This document shows positions 8,131 to 15,753 of a stretch of DNA of 47,517 nt, in pieces. The position numbers were made by a program, and so were the translations under genes. Each line of letters begins with the position of its first letter. Positions within the stretch are counted from its first letter, which is position 1. Under the pieces are notes generated by a model, which worked only from the letters and a program-made list of their open reading frames with translations, made no database searches and was not told the DNA's origin. Origin of the DNA: Candidatus Marithrix sp. Canyon 246. GTDB lineage: Bacteria > Pseudomonadota > Gammaproteobacteria > Beggiatoales > Beggiatoaceae. Where the stretch lies: assembly GCF_001723685.1 (NCBI RefSeq), contig NZ_MCBX01000021.1:1-47517 (forward strand), read 5' to 3'.

Positions 8131-9963
8131 TTATTCCACAGTAACAGACTTAGCTAAATTGCGAGGCTGATCAACATCTGTACCTTTAATTAAAGCTACA
8201 TGATATGATAATAATTGTAAAGGAATTGTGTAAATTATTGGTGAAATAATTTCTTCAATTTCTCCTAGTTGAAGTACTTGAATATATTCTGAATTTTTCA
8301 TGATTGCTTGATGGTTGGCAAAAATTAATAATTGCCCTCCTCTAGCTTCCACTTCTTGTAAGTTTGATTTCAGTTTTTCTTGTAAGGAATTATTTGGTGC
8401 CACTGCTATTACTGGCATGTCTGCATCTACTAATGCTAAAGGTCCATGTTTTAGTTCACCTGCTGGATAGGCTTCGGCATGAATGTAAGAAATTTCTTTG
8501 AGTTTTAAAGCTCCTTCCATTGCTATTGGGTATTGAATCCCTCTACCTAAAAATAGACTATGTCGTTTATCTGCGAATTGTTCTGCTATTTCTTCTATTG
8601 GATCATTTAGTTCTAAGACTTTTTCAATCTGTTTTGGTATAGATAGCATCGCTTTAACAATTTCTTGTTCTTGTTCACTACTTATACTGCCGCGACGACG
8701 ACCTAATATAACTGTCAACATTAACAATGCAACTAATTGAGTTGTAAAAGCTTTTGTTGAAGCAACACCAATTTCTGGACCAGCATAAGTCATTAACACC
8801 ATATCAGATGCTCGTACTAATGAACTTTCTGCGACATTACAAATACTCAGACTTGGACCAAAACCTAAACGTTTAGTTTCTTCTAAAGCGGCTAAAGTGT
8901 CAGCAGTTTCACCAGATTGAGATAAAGTAACTACTAAAGTATTAGGTGTTGGTAAAGGTTGACGATAGCGGAATTCACTTGCAATTTCAACTGTACATTG
9001 TATTTTAGCTACACTTTCCAACCAATAACTAGCTACTAATCCAGCATGATAACTAGTACCACAAGCAATAATTCTAACAGAATCAATATTTTCTAATAAA
9101 GTCTCAGCATTGGGTCCCAAAGCGGCTTCTGCAACATGTCCATTATGAATACGACCTTCTAATGTATCAATAATAGCTTGAGGTTGTTCAAACATTTCCT
9201 TTTGCATGTAGTGGCGATATTCACCACGATCTGTCGAACCACCTCGTAATTGACTTAATTGTTCTGCACGTGTTACAGGATTACCAGAGGCATCAGTAAT
9301 ATTGATCTTATCGCGCTGTAATTCAACTAAATCACCATCTTCTAAGTAAATAATTCGCTGTGTTACAGAAGTTAAAGCTTGTACATCAGATGCAACAAAG
9401 CATTCACCGATTCCAAGTCCAATAATTAATGGGCTACCATGTCGTGCCGCTATCAGATGATCTGGTTCATCAGAACTAATTACTGCAATACCATAACTAC
9501 CTTCCAATATTTTTAAAGTATCAGAAACAGCGGCATACAAATTTTTACCTTGATCAATATAATAATGAATTTGATGAGCTATAACCTCAGTATCAGTATC
9601 TGATTCAAATTCATAACCTTTTTCTTCTAATTGCTTACGTAATTCGGCATGATTTTCAATAATACCATTATGAACAACCGCTATTTTATCCTTAGAAGTA
9701 TGTGGATGCGAATTGATTTCACTAGGCTTGCCATGAGTTGCCCAGCGAGTATGAGCTATACCTATAGGTGAAGATAAATTAGTATTATTAACTTTTGTTT
9801 CTAATTCATTTACTTTGCCTAAAACTTTTAGAGTTTCAAGCTGTTGCTCATTAATTGTAGCGAAGCCGGCAGAATCGTAACCACGATATTCTAAACGCTT
9901 TAAGCCTTCAATCAGAATTGGAACAACATTACGTTGTGCTATTGCAGCAATAATACCGCACAT
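8131..9963 (-). CDS. glmS: Glutamine--fructose-6-phosphate aminotransferase (isomerizing)
   Basis: Makes glucosamine 6-phosphate for cell wall and LPS. The 610-residue protein has the expected N-terminal glutaminase domain (Cys2 in MCGIIAAI, HTRWATHG, HNGIIENH) and two SIS sugar isomerase domains (IIACGTSYHAG, SQSGETADT, LGRGIQYPIA, ELKHGPLAL) and ends in the canonical AKSVTVE. AGGAGTTAAT gives a good ribosome site before the ATG at 9963. There is no glmU next to it and no ribozyme-like leader, as expected outside Firmicutes. Confidence 0.97.
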   Translation of the reverse strand: MCGIIAAIAQRNVVPILIEGLKRLEYRGYDSAGFATINEQQLETLKVLGKVNELETKVNNTNLSSPIGIAHTRWATHGKPSEINSHPHTSKDKIAVVHNGIIENHAELRKQLEEKGYEFESDTDTEVIAHQIHYYIDQGKNLYAAVSDTLKILEGSYGIAVISSDEPDHLIAARHGSPLIIGLGIGECFVASDVQALTSVTQRIIYLEDGDLVELQRDKINITDASGNPVTRAEQLSQLRGGSTDRGEYRHYMQKEMFEQPQAIIDTLEGRIHNGHVAEAALGPNAETLLENIDSVRIIACGTSYHAGLVASYWLESVAKIQCTVEIASEFRYRQPLPTPNTLVVTLSQSGETADTLAALEETKRLGFGPSLSICNVAESSLVRASDMVLMTYAGPEIGVASTKAFTTQLVALLMLTVILGRRRGSISSEQEQEIVKAMLSIPKQIEKVLELNDPIEEIAEQFADKRHSLFLGRGIQYPIAMEGALKLKEISYIHAEAYPAGELKHGPLALVDADMPVIAVAPNNSLQEKLKSNLQEVEARGGQLLIFANHQAIMKNSEYIQVLQLGEIEEIISPIIYTIPLQLLSYHVALIKGTDVDQPRNLAKSVTVE

Positions 9964-10008
9964 ATTAACTCCTTTATGTTTTTTTAATGATTTTTATTTT
10001 AATACAAT

Positions 10009-10837
10009 TTAAATGCCAGTGCCATTAAAATTTATTATGGCTGCTTTGTCAGTACCTAAAAAGGAGCCACTGTAACAACTATCTAGGATTAAAATTTGTT
10101 GTATATCAGTTGGTAACATGTCTAGCAATTGTTTTAGGTATGTGGCTGATAGTTGAGAATTGTTCATTATCAAGAAGTTGTTGGGGCTTGCATGTCCATG
10201 TAGAAAAAAGATAAATTGTTGTCCAGTTGTTAATTTAGTTGCCGCTTGCTCAAAAGCAGCTTTTAATTCTGTTTCAGGATCAAAAAAATTATAGTCTAGT
10301 AATTCATCTTCTTGATAAAGATCAAGATTAATATCCATTGCTTAATTTATATAAACTATTATTGTCAGAACCTCCAGCGGCTATTATTATGGCTTGTCCA
10401 ACACTATCTAATCGTTCTGCTGGTAAGACCATTTGAACTTTATAAGATTCGCCATTGAATCTGATCCAACCAGTTAATTCTGACCATGCTTCACCAGAAA
10501 ATTCACCAGTTTCTAAGTTAATTTTAACTTGAGAATGATCGGATTTAAACATTACCCAACCAAAATTTTGATTCCACGCATAACCAGACAAATTACCTTG
10601 CCCATCATGACTTACTTTCCAAGTGTCACCGTTTAATTGTAACCAACCAATATTTTCAGCCCAAGCATAACCTTCTAAGTGATCAGGAAATACCTGAACT
10701 TTAGCATGATTTGAATTAAAATCAATCCAACCACTATTAGTTGACCAAGCATATTTATTGTTGCTATCAATGTTATTTGCTGCTGATAATATGGTGGGTG
10801 ATATTAATAATATTAGGTATATTATGTATATTTTCAT
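10009..10837 (-). pseudogene. Decayed caspase-like (C13/C14 type) peptidase gene with WxFN repeats
   Basis: Two adjacent frames read as one broken gene. The 5' part (10837 to 10328, 169 codons) has a signal peptide (IYIIYLILLISPTILSAA), then four repeats of the form YAWS.N.GWI.FN, then SVGQAIIIAAGGSDNN, which is how the caspase-like domain begins. It stops at SNGY. The 3' part (10338 to 10009, 109 codons) resumes with DINLDLYQEDE and carries the His and Cys catalytic motifs FLHGHAS and ILDSCYSGSF, then ends abruptly. The frames overlap by 11 bases; about 25 residues expected between them are missing, and the C-terminal part after the Cys motif is absent. I infer two deletions. The separate frames could still be expressed, but not as a normal peptidase. 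Confidence 0.75.
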
Positions 10838-10867
10838 TTTTTGAATCCTGTTTGGGTTTATTGGCTA

Positions 10868-10945
10868 TTATATATCTTCATCACTCTGTAATTTAGCTGC
10901 TTCAAATAATTCATCAACACTTTTATTTAAAATTGTCTGAATCAG
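10868..10945 (-). pseudogene. Small C-terminal remnant of an unknown protein
   Basis: A 25-codon open piece ending in a stop reads LIQTILNKSVDELFEAA then KLQSDEDI; its frame is closed just upstream by TAA. It looks like the tail of a helical domain that lost its 5' part. Beside it at 10940-10975 are CAGGATTTACAGGATTTT-like direct repeats, and 10980-11004 is a 10-bp inverted repeat (GAGTTCAAAG/CTTTGAACTC). The parent gene is not recognised. Confidence 0.35.
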
Positions 10946-11029
10946 GATTTACAGGATTTTAGAATTTTCAGAATATCACGAGTTCAAAGCTTTGCTTTGA
11001 ACTCCAGTAATCAAGCTAATCAAGAAAAT

Positions 11030-11066
11030 CAAAAAAATCAAGGTACAGACAATTAGTACCTTGATT
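11030..11066 (-). terminator. Intrinsic terminator after the lectin-fold gene
   Basis: On the minus strand the arms at 11056-11066 and 11036-11046 form an 11-bp stem (AATCAAGGTAC/GTACCTTGATT) with a 9-base loop, followed by a run of seven T. It lies about 65 bases downstream of the stop at 11132 and suits that gene. Confidence 0.65.
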
Positions 11067-11131
11067 TTCTTGATTATTGCCTTATTATTAAAAATAATTT
11101 AAAAAGGGTAAAAGGGATAAAGTAAAAAGGG

Positions 11132-12430
11132 TTATAGCCTGGAGACCCGGAAGCCCACGTCGTTGCCGCGGTTCGCCGGCTTGCCCCCGTTGCGGAAAGC
11201 CGAGCGCACGTTCCTCGCGCCGTCGTTCCACGAGCCGCCGCGAAGGGACAAACTGCTATCATTATTGGCATTATTTTTGCTTAAATAAACAGCTTCTTTA
11301 CCATTATATGGATTTGCCCATTCTGAGCAAGTCCACTCCCATAAATTACCTACAGTATCATATAAACCAAATTGATTAGCTGCAAAAGACCCTACTGGTG
11401 ATGTATAATCAAAACTATCTCCACAATTAGAATTACACACGCCGTTATTTGTACCAATCTCATTACCCCACCAATATTTAGTCTCCGTACCTGCTCTAGC
11501 TGCATATTCCCACTCAGCCTCAGTAGGCAAACGATATTGTTTACCGGTTTGATTAGTTAGCCATTCTACATAAGCAGTTCCATCATTCCAACTTACACAT
11601 GTGACTGGATGATTATCATTTTGAGAAAAATTAAGATTCTGCCAATTAGCACCTTCTTGAGAACTCCATGAACCATCCTTATATACATAACAACTATTTT
11701 GCTTTTCTCCATCAGTCTTATAGCCAGTTGCATTAACAAATTTTCTAAATTCACCAACAGTAACTTCAAATTTCCCCATAGCAAACTGCCCCACAGAAAC
11801 AGAATGCACTGGTTGTTCATTACTCTCACCACCACCTTGAATGTCACCCATTCTAAAAGTACCAGCAGGGATCATAACCATATCTGGACCAGAACTACCA
11901 TCTTTCAAAGTATCACGAAAAGTAGAACCAGCAGTTGGAGTTTGAGGTTTTGGAGTATAAGTACCAACCACACCAAAAATACTAACACCAGCGCGAATAT
12001 TTTCAGGCTTTAAATTAGCATCACCTTTCACAACACCCGCCTGATAATAACCAGCGGCAATAGCCTGATCAGCCGCTTGAGGAACATAAGTCTTAGCACC
12101 ATGAACAGGCATAGTACCAGTTTGTAAACCCCAACTATCAGTTAAGCCCCAATACTTTTTACCAGCAGGAACTTCATTTGGATTAACCCCATCTGCAACT
12201 TTAGCAGGGGCTTTATCCATTAACTCATTCAAATTACAACCACTTTTCGTACCCGGAGCAGAACTTGGACCACGAAAAACCCGCTTCTCACCAGCCACCC
12301 CAGACTCCAAACGCTGACAAACATCAGGAATACTATACATAGCAGTAGAAGGATCACCCGGTGGTCCTGATGGACCAAAAGCATATGCTGCTAATGGTAA
12401 TATAGTTAGTGTTAATATTGTTGATTTCAT
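11132..12430 (-). CDS. Secreted FGE/sulfatase-modifying-factor-like protein, probable DGR target
   Basis: A 432-residue exported protein. Residues 1-17 are a signal peptide (ILTLTILPLAAYA), followed by GPSGPPGDP, a region with NIRAGVSIFGVVGTYTP as in many tail-fibre-like proteins, then at about 180-432 a formylglycine-generating-enzyme (C-type lectin) fold: MVMIPAGTFRMGD, FEVTVGEFRKFVN, HPVTCVSWNDGTAYVEWL, YRLPTEAEWEYAARAG, GLYDTVGNLWEW and RGGSWNDGARNVRSAFRNGG. True FGE enzymes have active-site cysteines in the GGSW segment; here there are none, so it should be a binding protein. The last ~37 codons change sharply to GC-rich codons. This matches variable proteins such as TvpA and TaqVP. Neighbours are a decayed caspase-like gene downstream and a toxin-antitoxin pair upstream. 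Confidence 0.85.
   Translation of the reverse strand: MKSTILTLTILPLAAYAFGPSGPPGDPSTAMYSIPDVCQRLESGVAGEKRVFRGPSSAPGTKSGCNLNELMDKAPAKVADGVNPNEVPAGKKYWGLTDSWGLQTGTMPVHGAKTYVPQAADQAIAAGYYQAGVVKGDANLKPENIRAGVSIFGVVGTYTPKPQTPTAGSTFRDTLKDGSSGPDMVMIPAGTFRMGDIQGGGESNEQPVHSVSVGQFAMGKFEVTVGEFRKFVNATGYKTDGEKQNSCYVYKDGSWSSQEGANWQNLNFSQNDNHPVTCVSWNDGTAYVEWLTNQTGKQYRLPTEAEWEYAARAGTETKYWWGNEIGTNNGVCNSNCGDSFDYTSPVGSFAANQFGLYDTVGNLWEWTCSEWANPYNGKEAVYLSKNNANNDSSLSLRGGSWNDGARNVRSAFRNGGKPANRGNDVGFRVSRL
11135..11250 (-). other. Putative DGR variable region (VR)
   Basis: By my count 79 of the 110 bases from 11141 to 11250 are G or C (72%), in a gene and neighbourhood near 35-40%. The island begins just after codons for SSLSL and ends at the stop, exactly over the ligand-binding face of the lectin fold. 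Codons such as GAC, GGC, GGG, AAC cluster at WNDG, RNGGKP and NRGND, the positions where adenine-templated AAC codons would vary. No matching template repeat, reverse transcriptase or accessory gene is in this window, so the template would have to be remote. Confidence 0.65.
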
Positions 12431-12462
12431 TTTGGTTTTTTCCTTATGATCTTAATCATAGA

Positions 12463-12948
12463 TTATTGCATTTGTTCTACTATTTTGGCATATATTGTTT
12501 TACTTAAGCGAAACCCTTGAGCTAGCAATTCATCTAAGGCTTTTTTGCCATTTTGAGGATGCCCTTGATAGTAACGAAGAAGTAATCCAACTGTACCAGT
12601 CAATCCTATATTTACTGATTCAGCTATATAACGACCATCACCATCATCAATTAATAACAGATCAGCATCAATTTCTTTCGCAAGAGCAATAGCCTCAGCT
12701 TCACCATCATCCAGTGAAATCTTTAAAAAAGTTACAAGATCACTATTGCTGACTTGACAGCAATGAATCCAATCAGCATTTTTTAGCTCTTCACTGCCAG
12801 CTCGTCCCTTACTGGCGGTGACTACTTCAGCGTAAACAGCAGGTGGAATCGCAATCTCTCCAAATAATTCTTGGAGTAAATCAAAACGATTTATTCGTGC
12901 TAAAGCAATCAACGGCGTTGAATCAGAAACTACTTTAATAGTAGTCAT
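12463..12948 (-). CDS. DUF3368 PIN-like toxin
   Basis: A 161-residue PIN-fold protein of the DUF3368 group: VVSDSTPLIAL at the start with the first acidic residue, DDGEAEAIALAKE in the middle and DLLLIDDGDGR with the later acidic residues. PIN domains are Mg-dependent RNases. Its ATG overlaps the stop of the UPF0175 gene by 4 bases (ATGA), the standard arrangement for this toxin-antitoxin type. The pair lies between ccmC and the lectin-fold gene. Confidence 0.88.
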   Translation of the reverse strand: MTTIKVVSDSTPLIALARINRFDLLQELFGEIAIPPAVYAEVVTASKGRAGSEELKNADWIHCCQVSNSDLVTFLKISLDDGEAEAIALAKEIDADLLLIDDGDGRYIAESVNIGLTGTVGLLLRYYQGHPQNGKKALDELLAQGFRLSKTIYAKIVEQMQ

Positions 12949-13217
12949 GATAATAATTTATTTAAGGTTTCTAAATCGTTTATGCTATCATCTGCGGAAT
13001 AATGAATATCGACACCACGTTCATTTAATAATTGAATCATTTCCCATTTATTAGATAGCCCAGCAAATTCTTTCGCTTTTCCAAGAGAAAGTTTGCCTTC
13101 TCGATAAAGTTCAACCGCAAGGCTTTTACGTAAGTATTCTACCCATTGTGTTTTAGGTATTTTAAGTGTCACCAAAATGGAATGGGGTATTTCCAAATTT
13201 AATTTTGTTTGTTGCAT
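12945..13217 (-). CDS. UPF0175 family antitoxin
   Basis: A 90-residue protein with the UPF0175 pattern: AVELYREGKLSLGKAKEFAGLSNKWEM, a helix-turn-helix-like core, and the tail DIHYSADDSINDLETLN. These small proteins are the usual partner of DUF3368 PIN proteins and probably bind DNA and neutralise the toxin. It is the first gene of the pair and overlaps the toxin start by 4 bases. Confidence 0.88.
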   Translation of the reverse strand: MQQTKLNLEIPHSILVTLKIPKTQWVEYLRKSLAVELYREGKLSLGKAKEFAGLSNKWEMIQLLNERGVDIHYSADDSINDLETLNKLLS

Positions 13218-13250
13218 ATCATTTAGTTTTCAGTTCACAAAGTAAGAATA

Positions 13251-13988
13251 TTATGTATTTTTAACTAATGCCTGCACCCAACTACTATTACGTTCTCTTT
13301 CTAAAACTTCGCAACGCGCACGCATTAATACTGTTAAAAGATAATACAGTTTAAATGCCACTGCCATTAATAATAATGGTATCAACATAGAAATATGAAT
13401 AGAAGGGGCATCAAATTTCGTAATAGTTGCGCCTTGATGTAAAGTATTCCACCATTCTACAGAATAATGGATTATAGGAATATTGACCACACCTACTAAA
13501 GCTAATACCGCAGTAGCACGCGCCGCTATACGTTTATCTTCAATTGCAGAATGTAGCGCAATCACTCCTAAATATAAAAACAACAAAATTAACTCAGAAG
13601 TTAAACGAGCATCCCATACCCACCAAGCACCCCACATAGGCTTACCCCATAAAGAACCAGTGACTAAAGCTAAAAAAGTAAATGAGGCACCAATAGGTGC
13701 AGAACTTGCCGCAATGACTTCAGCTAATTTAATACGCCAAACTAATCCAATACCACCAGCAATTGCCATGATCATATAAATCATCATAGACATCCATGCT
13801 GCTGGTACGTGTATAAAAATAATACGATAACTATCTTTTTGTTGATAATCCATTGGAGCTAAGACTAAGCCACCAATCAAACCTGCCAGCATAAAAGCTA
13901 GACAAAACCAACCAACCCACGGTATTAAACGTCCAGAAAAAGAATAAAAATATTTAGGTGATGAGAATTTATGTAAGAATTTCCACAT
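13251..13988 (-). CDS. ccmC: Heme exporter protein CcmC
   Basis: A six-helix inner membrane protein of 245 residues needed to load heme onto CcmE in system I cytochrome c maturation. The WWVWDARLTSE segment is the tryptophan-rich heme-binding motif, and conserved His residues occur in IIFIHVPAAWMS and IIHYSVEWWN. The usual operon partners ccmA, ccmB, ccmD and ccmE are not adjacent: a toxin-antitoxin pair lies downstream and an unrelated restriction-like pair upstream. The gene itself looks intact. Confidence 0.95.
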   Translation of the reverse strand: MWKFLHKFSSPKYFYSFSGRLIPWVGWFCLAFMLAGLIGGLVLAPMDYQQKDSYRIIFIHVPAAWMSMMIYMIMAIAGGIGLVWRIKLAEVIAASSAPIGASFTFLALVTGSLWGKPMWGAWWVWDARLTSELILLFLYLGVIALHSAIEDKRIAARATAVLALVGVVNIPIIHYSVEWWNTLHQGATITKFDAPSIHISMLIPLLLMAVAFKLYYLLTVLMRARCEVLERERNSSWVQALVKNT

Positions 13989-14055
13989 AATTGTTATTTA
14001 TAAAAGATATTGTTATGAATGATGAATAGTATTTTATAATATCATAATTTCTGAA

Positions 14056-15738
14056 TTAATCCACTCGCCAAGTTTTAACCGCTTGTTTTGCCAGCCAAGT
14101 TTGGTAATGGTATAGCGTGCCTAAATCCCAACTATCATATTCAGCTACTTTTTTTGCCAAATTAAAATTCGTCTCTAAGTAAGCTGATTTTTTAGTGGCA
14201 AAATCAGCTCGTTTTAATTCATCTTTTTCCAGTAACACCATATTACCAAGGCGATCTGAAATATCAAAAATACCTTCGCCAAAGTGTTTATGCCATTCTT
14301 GTTCTGGATTGTATGGACAAATATGTTCTAATCTGACATCTAAATAATTTAATGATCTGCCAAAATTGTTCTCTATTTCTACCAATAAAAATCGCAGTTT
14401 TTTCGATGATTGCCTGCTTGGTAATTTAAAATATTCAAAGGCACTTTTAAATGTATTGTCATCAGGATACAAACTTTTAAATTCATCACAATTTTTTATG
14501 TGACTTGCCCTAGTATAAGTACGGTCAAATACTTTCATTGCAATTTTATTGTAAGCATTATCCTGTTCATTCGGTGAAAACCGGCAAACCACATTATAGC
14601 GAATAGATAAAATATAAAGATACTTCAATAGCTTAATGAGTTCTTGGTCTGCAAACTTACGATAAATTGCTGCCATTAACATAGAAAAGGGTTGTTTTAT
14701 CTTAAATAATTTAAAGCCTTCCAAATAATGTATGATCTTCTCTTTTTCATTACTATAAGTGTTCCACCACTCATCATGTGGCTTCAAAAGTGCAGCATAA
14801 ACTGGCGCATAATCTCCCAGAGATTTTAAATAATGACTAGCATCTATTGGTTTTGTGACAATTTGTTGTATTGACTTAAAAAGTCCTCTTTTTGATACCA
14901 GTGGCTTTTGTATATTATGATGGTAACTTATGAAATCCGTAAAATTATTTTCACCTAGTTGGCTAATGATTACAGACCAGTCTTCATCCAGCTTATTTAA
15001 ATGATTATCTGTTACATCATCATTCTGGGTTAATGTTGAAAAAATATGATTTTTTAATAAATCTGGAGTTGATAGTTGAATGCCTCTTGCATTCAGAGTT
15101 TCAAATATTTTATAGGCGTTAATACTGTCTTGAGTGATTATTTTTGTGAAAAATATTTTATCTGCTAATTTTTCTATGAATATAGCCAATTCTGTCGCAT
15201 TTTTGCTTGTAAATTTACTCACAAAAAAATCAAAAGCAGTATTCAGCAGTACATTGGTTTTACTTAATCCTATCTCTTTTAAGGTTTCTAAATTCGATGC
15301 TATCTTACTAAAATGTCGATGATTATTTCTATTCAGTGATAGTTTGTTTTCTACTATTAAGGTAATTGCACTTTTTGTTCCTAAGAAACGGTCACTCCAT
15401 ACTGCTAACCTCTGCCTATTTTTTTCTTTATCAATACCATCATTTATGAAATATTGTATTATTCTCATTACAGCAATAACAATTAAAGACAATGTTATCA
15501 GTCGTTGCTGCCCATCAATAATCTCAAATTCGTGTTCACCTGTCTTTAGCAACACGATATAGCCCATATAGTGAGAATCTTCTTTATCAAGTGCTTGGAT
15601 ATCAATCCATAAATCTTCCCACTGTTCCTGATCCCATGCATAATCACGCTGAAAACGAGGAACTTTGTATTTAGTGCCGTTACTAAAAAGTTCAGCAAAT
15701 GTCTGGTTGGATGGTGGCATTAACATAAAATTGCTCAT
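14056..15738 (-). CDS. DUF262/DUF1524 (GmrSD-type) protein
   Basis: A 560-residue protein. The N-terminal DUF262 part has YKVPRFQRDYAW (about residue 23) and EIIDGQQRLITLSLI (about 74), the DGQQR motif linked to nucleotide-driven activity. The C-terminal DUF1524 part has LEHICPYNPEQEW (about 468) followed by RLGNMVLLE, the His-centred nuclease motif. The same pair of domains makes the type IV enzyme GmrSD and the antiphage protein BrxU. AGGAAACC precedes the ATG at 15738. It begins 15 bases after the helicase gene and must be its operon partner. A defence role is likely; the target is unknown. Confidence 0.85.
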   Translation of the reverse strand: MSNFMLMPPSNQTFAELFSNGTKYKVPRFQRDYAWDQEQWEDLWIDIQALDKEDSHYMGYIVLLKTGEHEFEIIDGQQRLITLSLIVIAVMRIIQYFINDGIDKEKNRQRLAVWSDRFLGTKSAITLIVENKLSLNRNNHRHFSKIASNLETLKEIGLSKTNVLLNTAFDFFVSKFTSKNATELAIFIEKLADKIFFTKIITQDSINAYKIFETLNARGIQLSTPDLLKNHIFSTLTQNDDVTDNHLNKLDEDWSVIISQLGENNFTDFISYHHNIQKPLVSKRGLFKSIQQIVTKPIDASHYLKSLGDYAPVYAALLKPHDEWWNTYSNEKEKIIHYLEGFKLFKIKQPFSMLMAAIYRKFADQELIKLLKYLYILSIRYNVVCRFSPNEQDNAYNKIAMKVFDRTYTRASHIKNCDEFKSLYPDDNTFKSAFEYFKLPSRQSSKKLRFLLVEIENNFGRSLNYLDVRLEHICPYNPEQEWHKHFGEGIFDISDRLGNMVLLEKDELKRADFATKKSAYLETNFNLAKKVAEYDSWDLGTLYHYQTWLAKQAVKTWRVD

Positions 15739-15753
15739 GATATGGTTTCCTTT

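Noticed and set aside
9964-10008. glmS ribozyme upstream of glmS
   Set aside because: The 45-base leader is too short and has no ribozyme core; the element is also not expected in gammaproteobacteria.
10009-10338. Independent 109-residue caspase-like gene
   Set aside because: Its start lies inside the 3' end of the upstream frame and the fold's first strand is encoded in that frame, so it is the second half of one broken gene.
11132-12430. A true sulfatase-activating formylglycine-generating enzyme
   Set aside because: The active-site cysteines expected after GGSW are missing and the protein is exported, so a binding protein is more likely.
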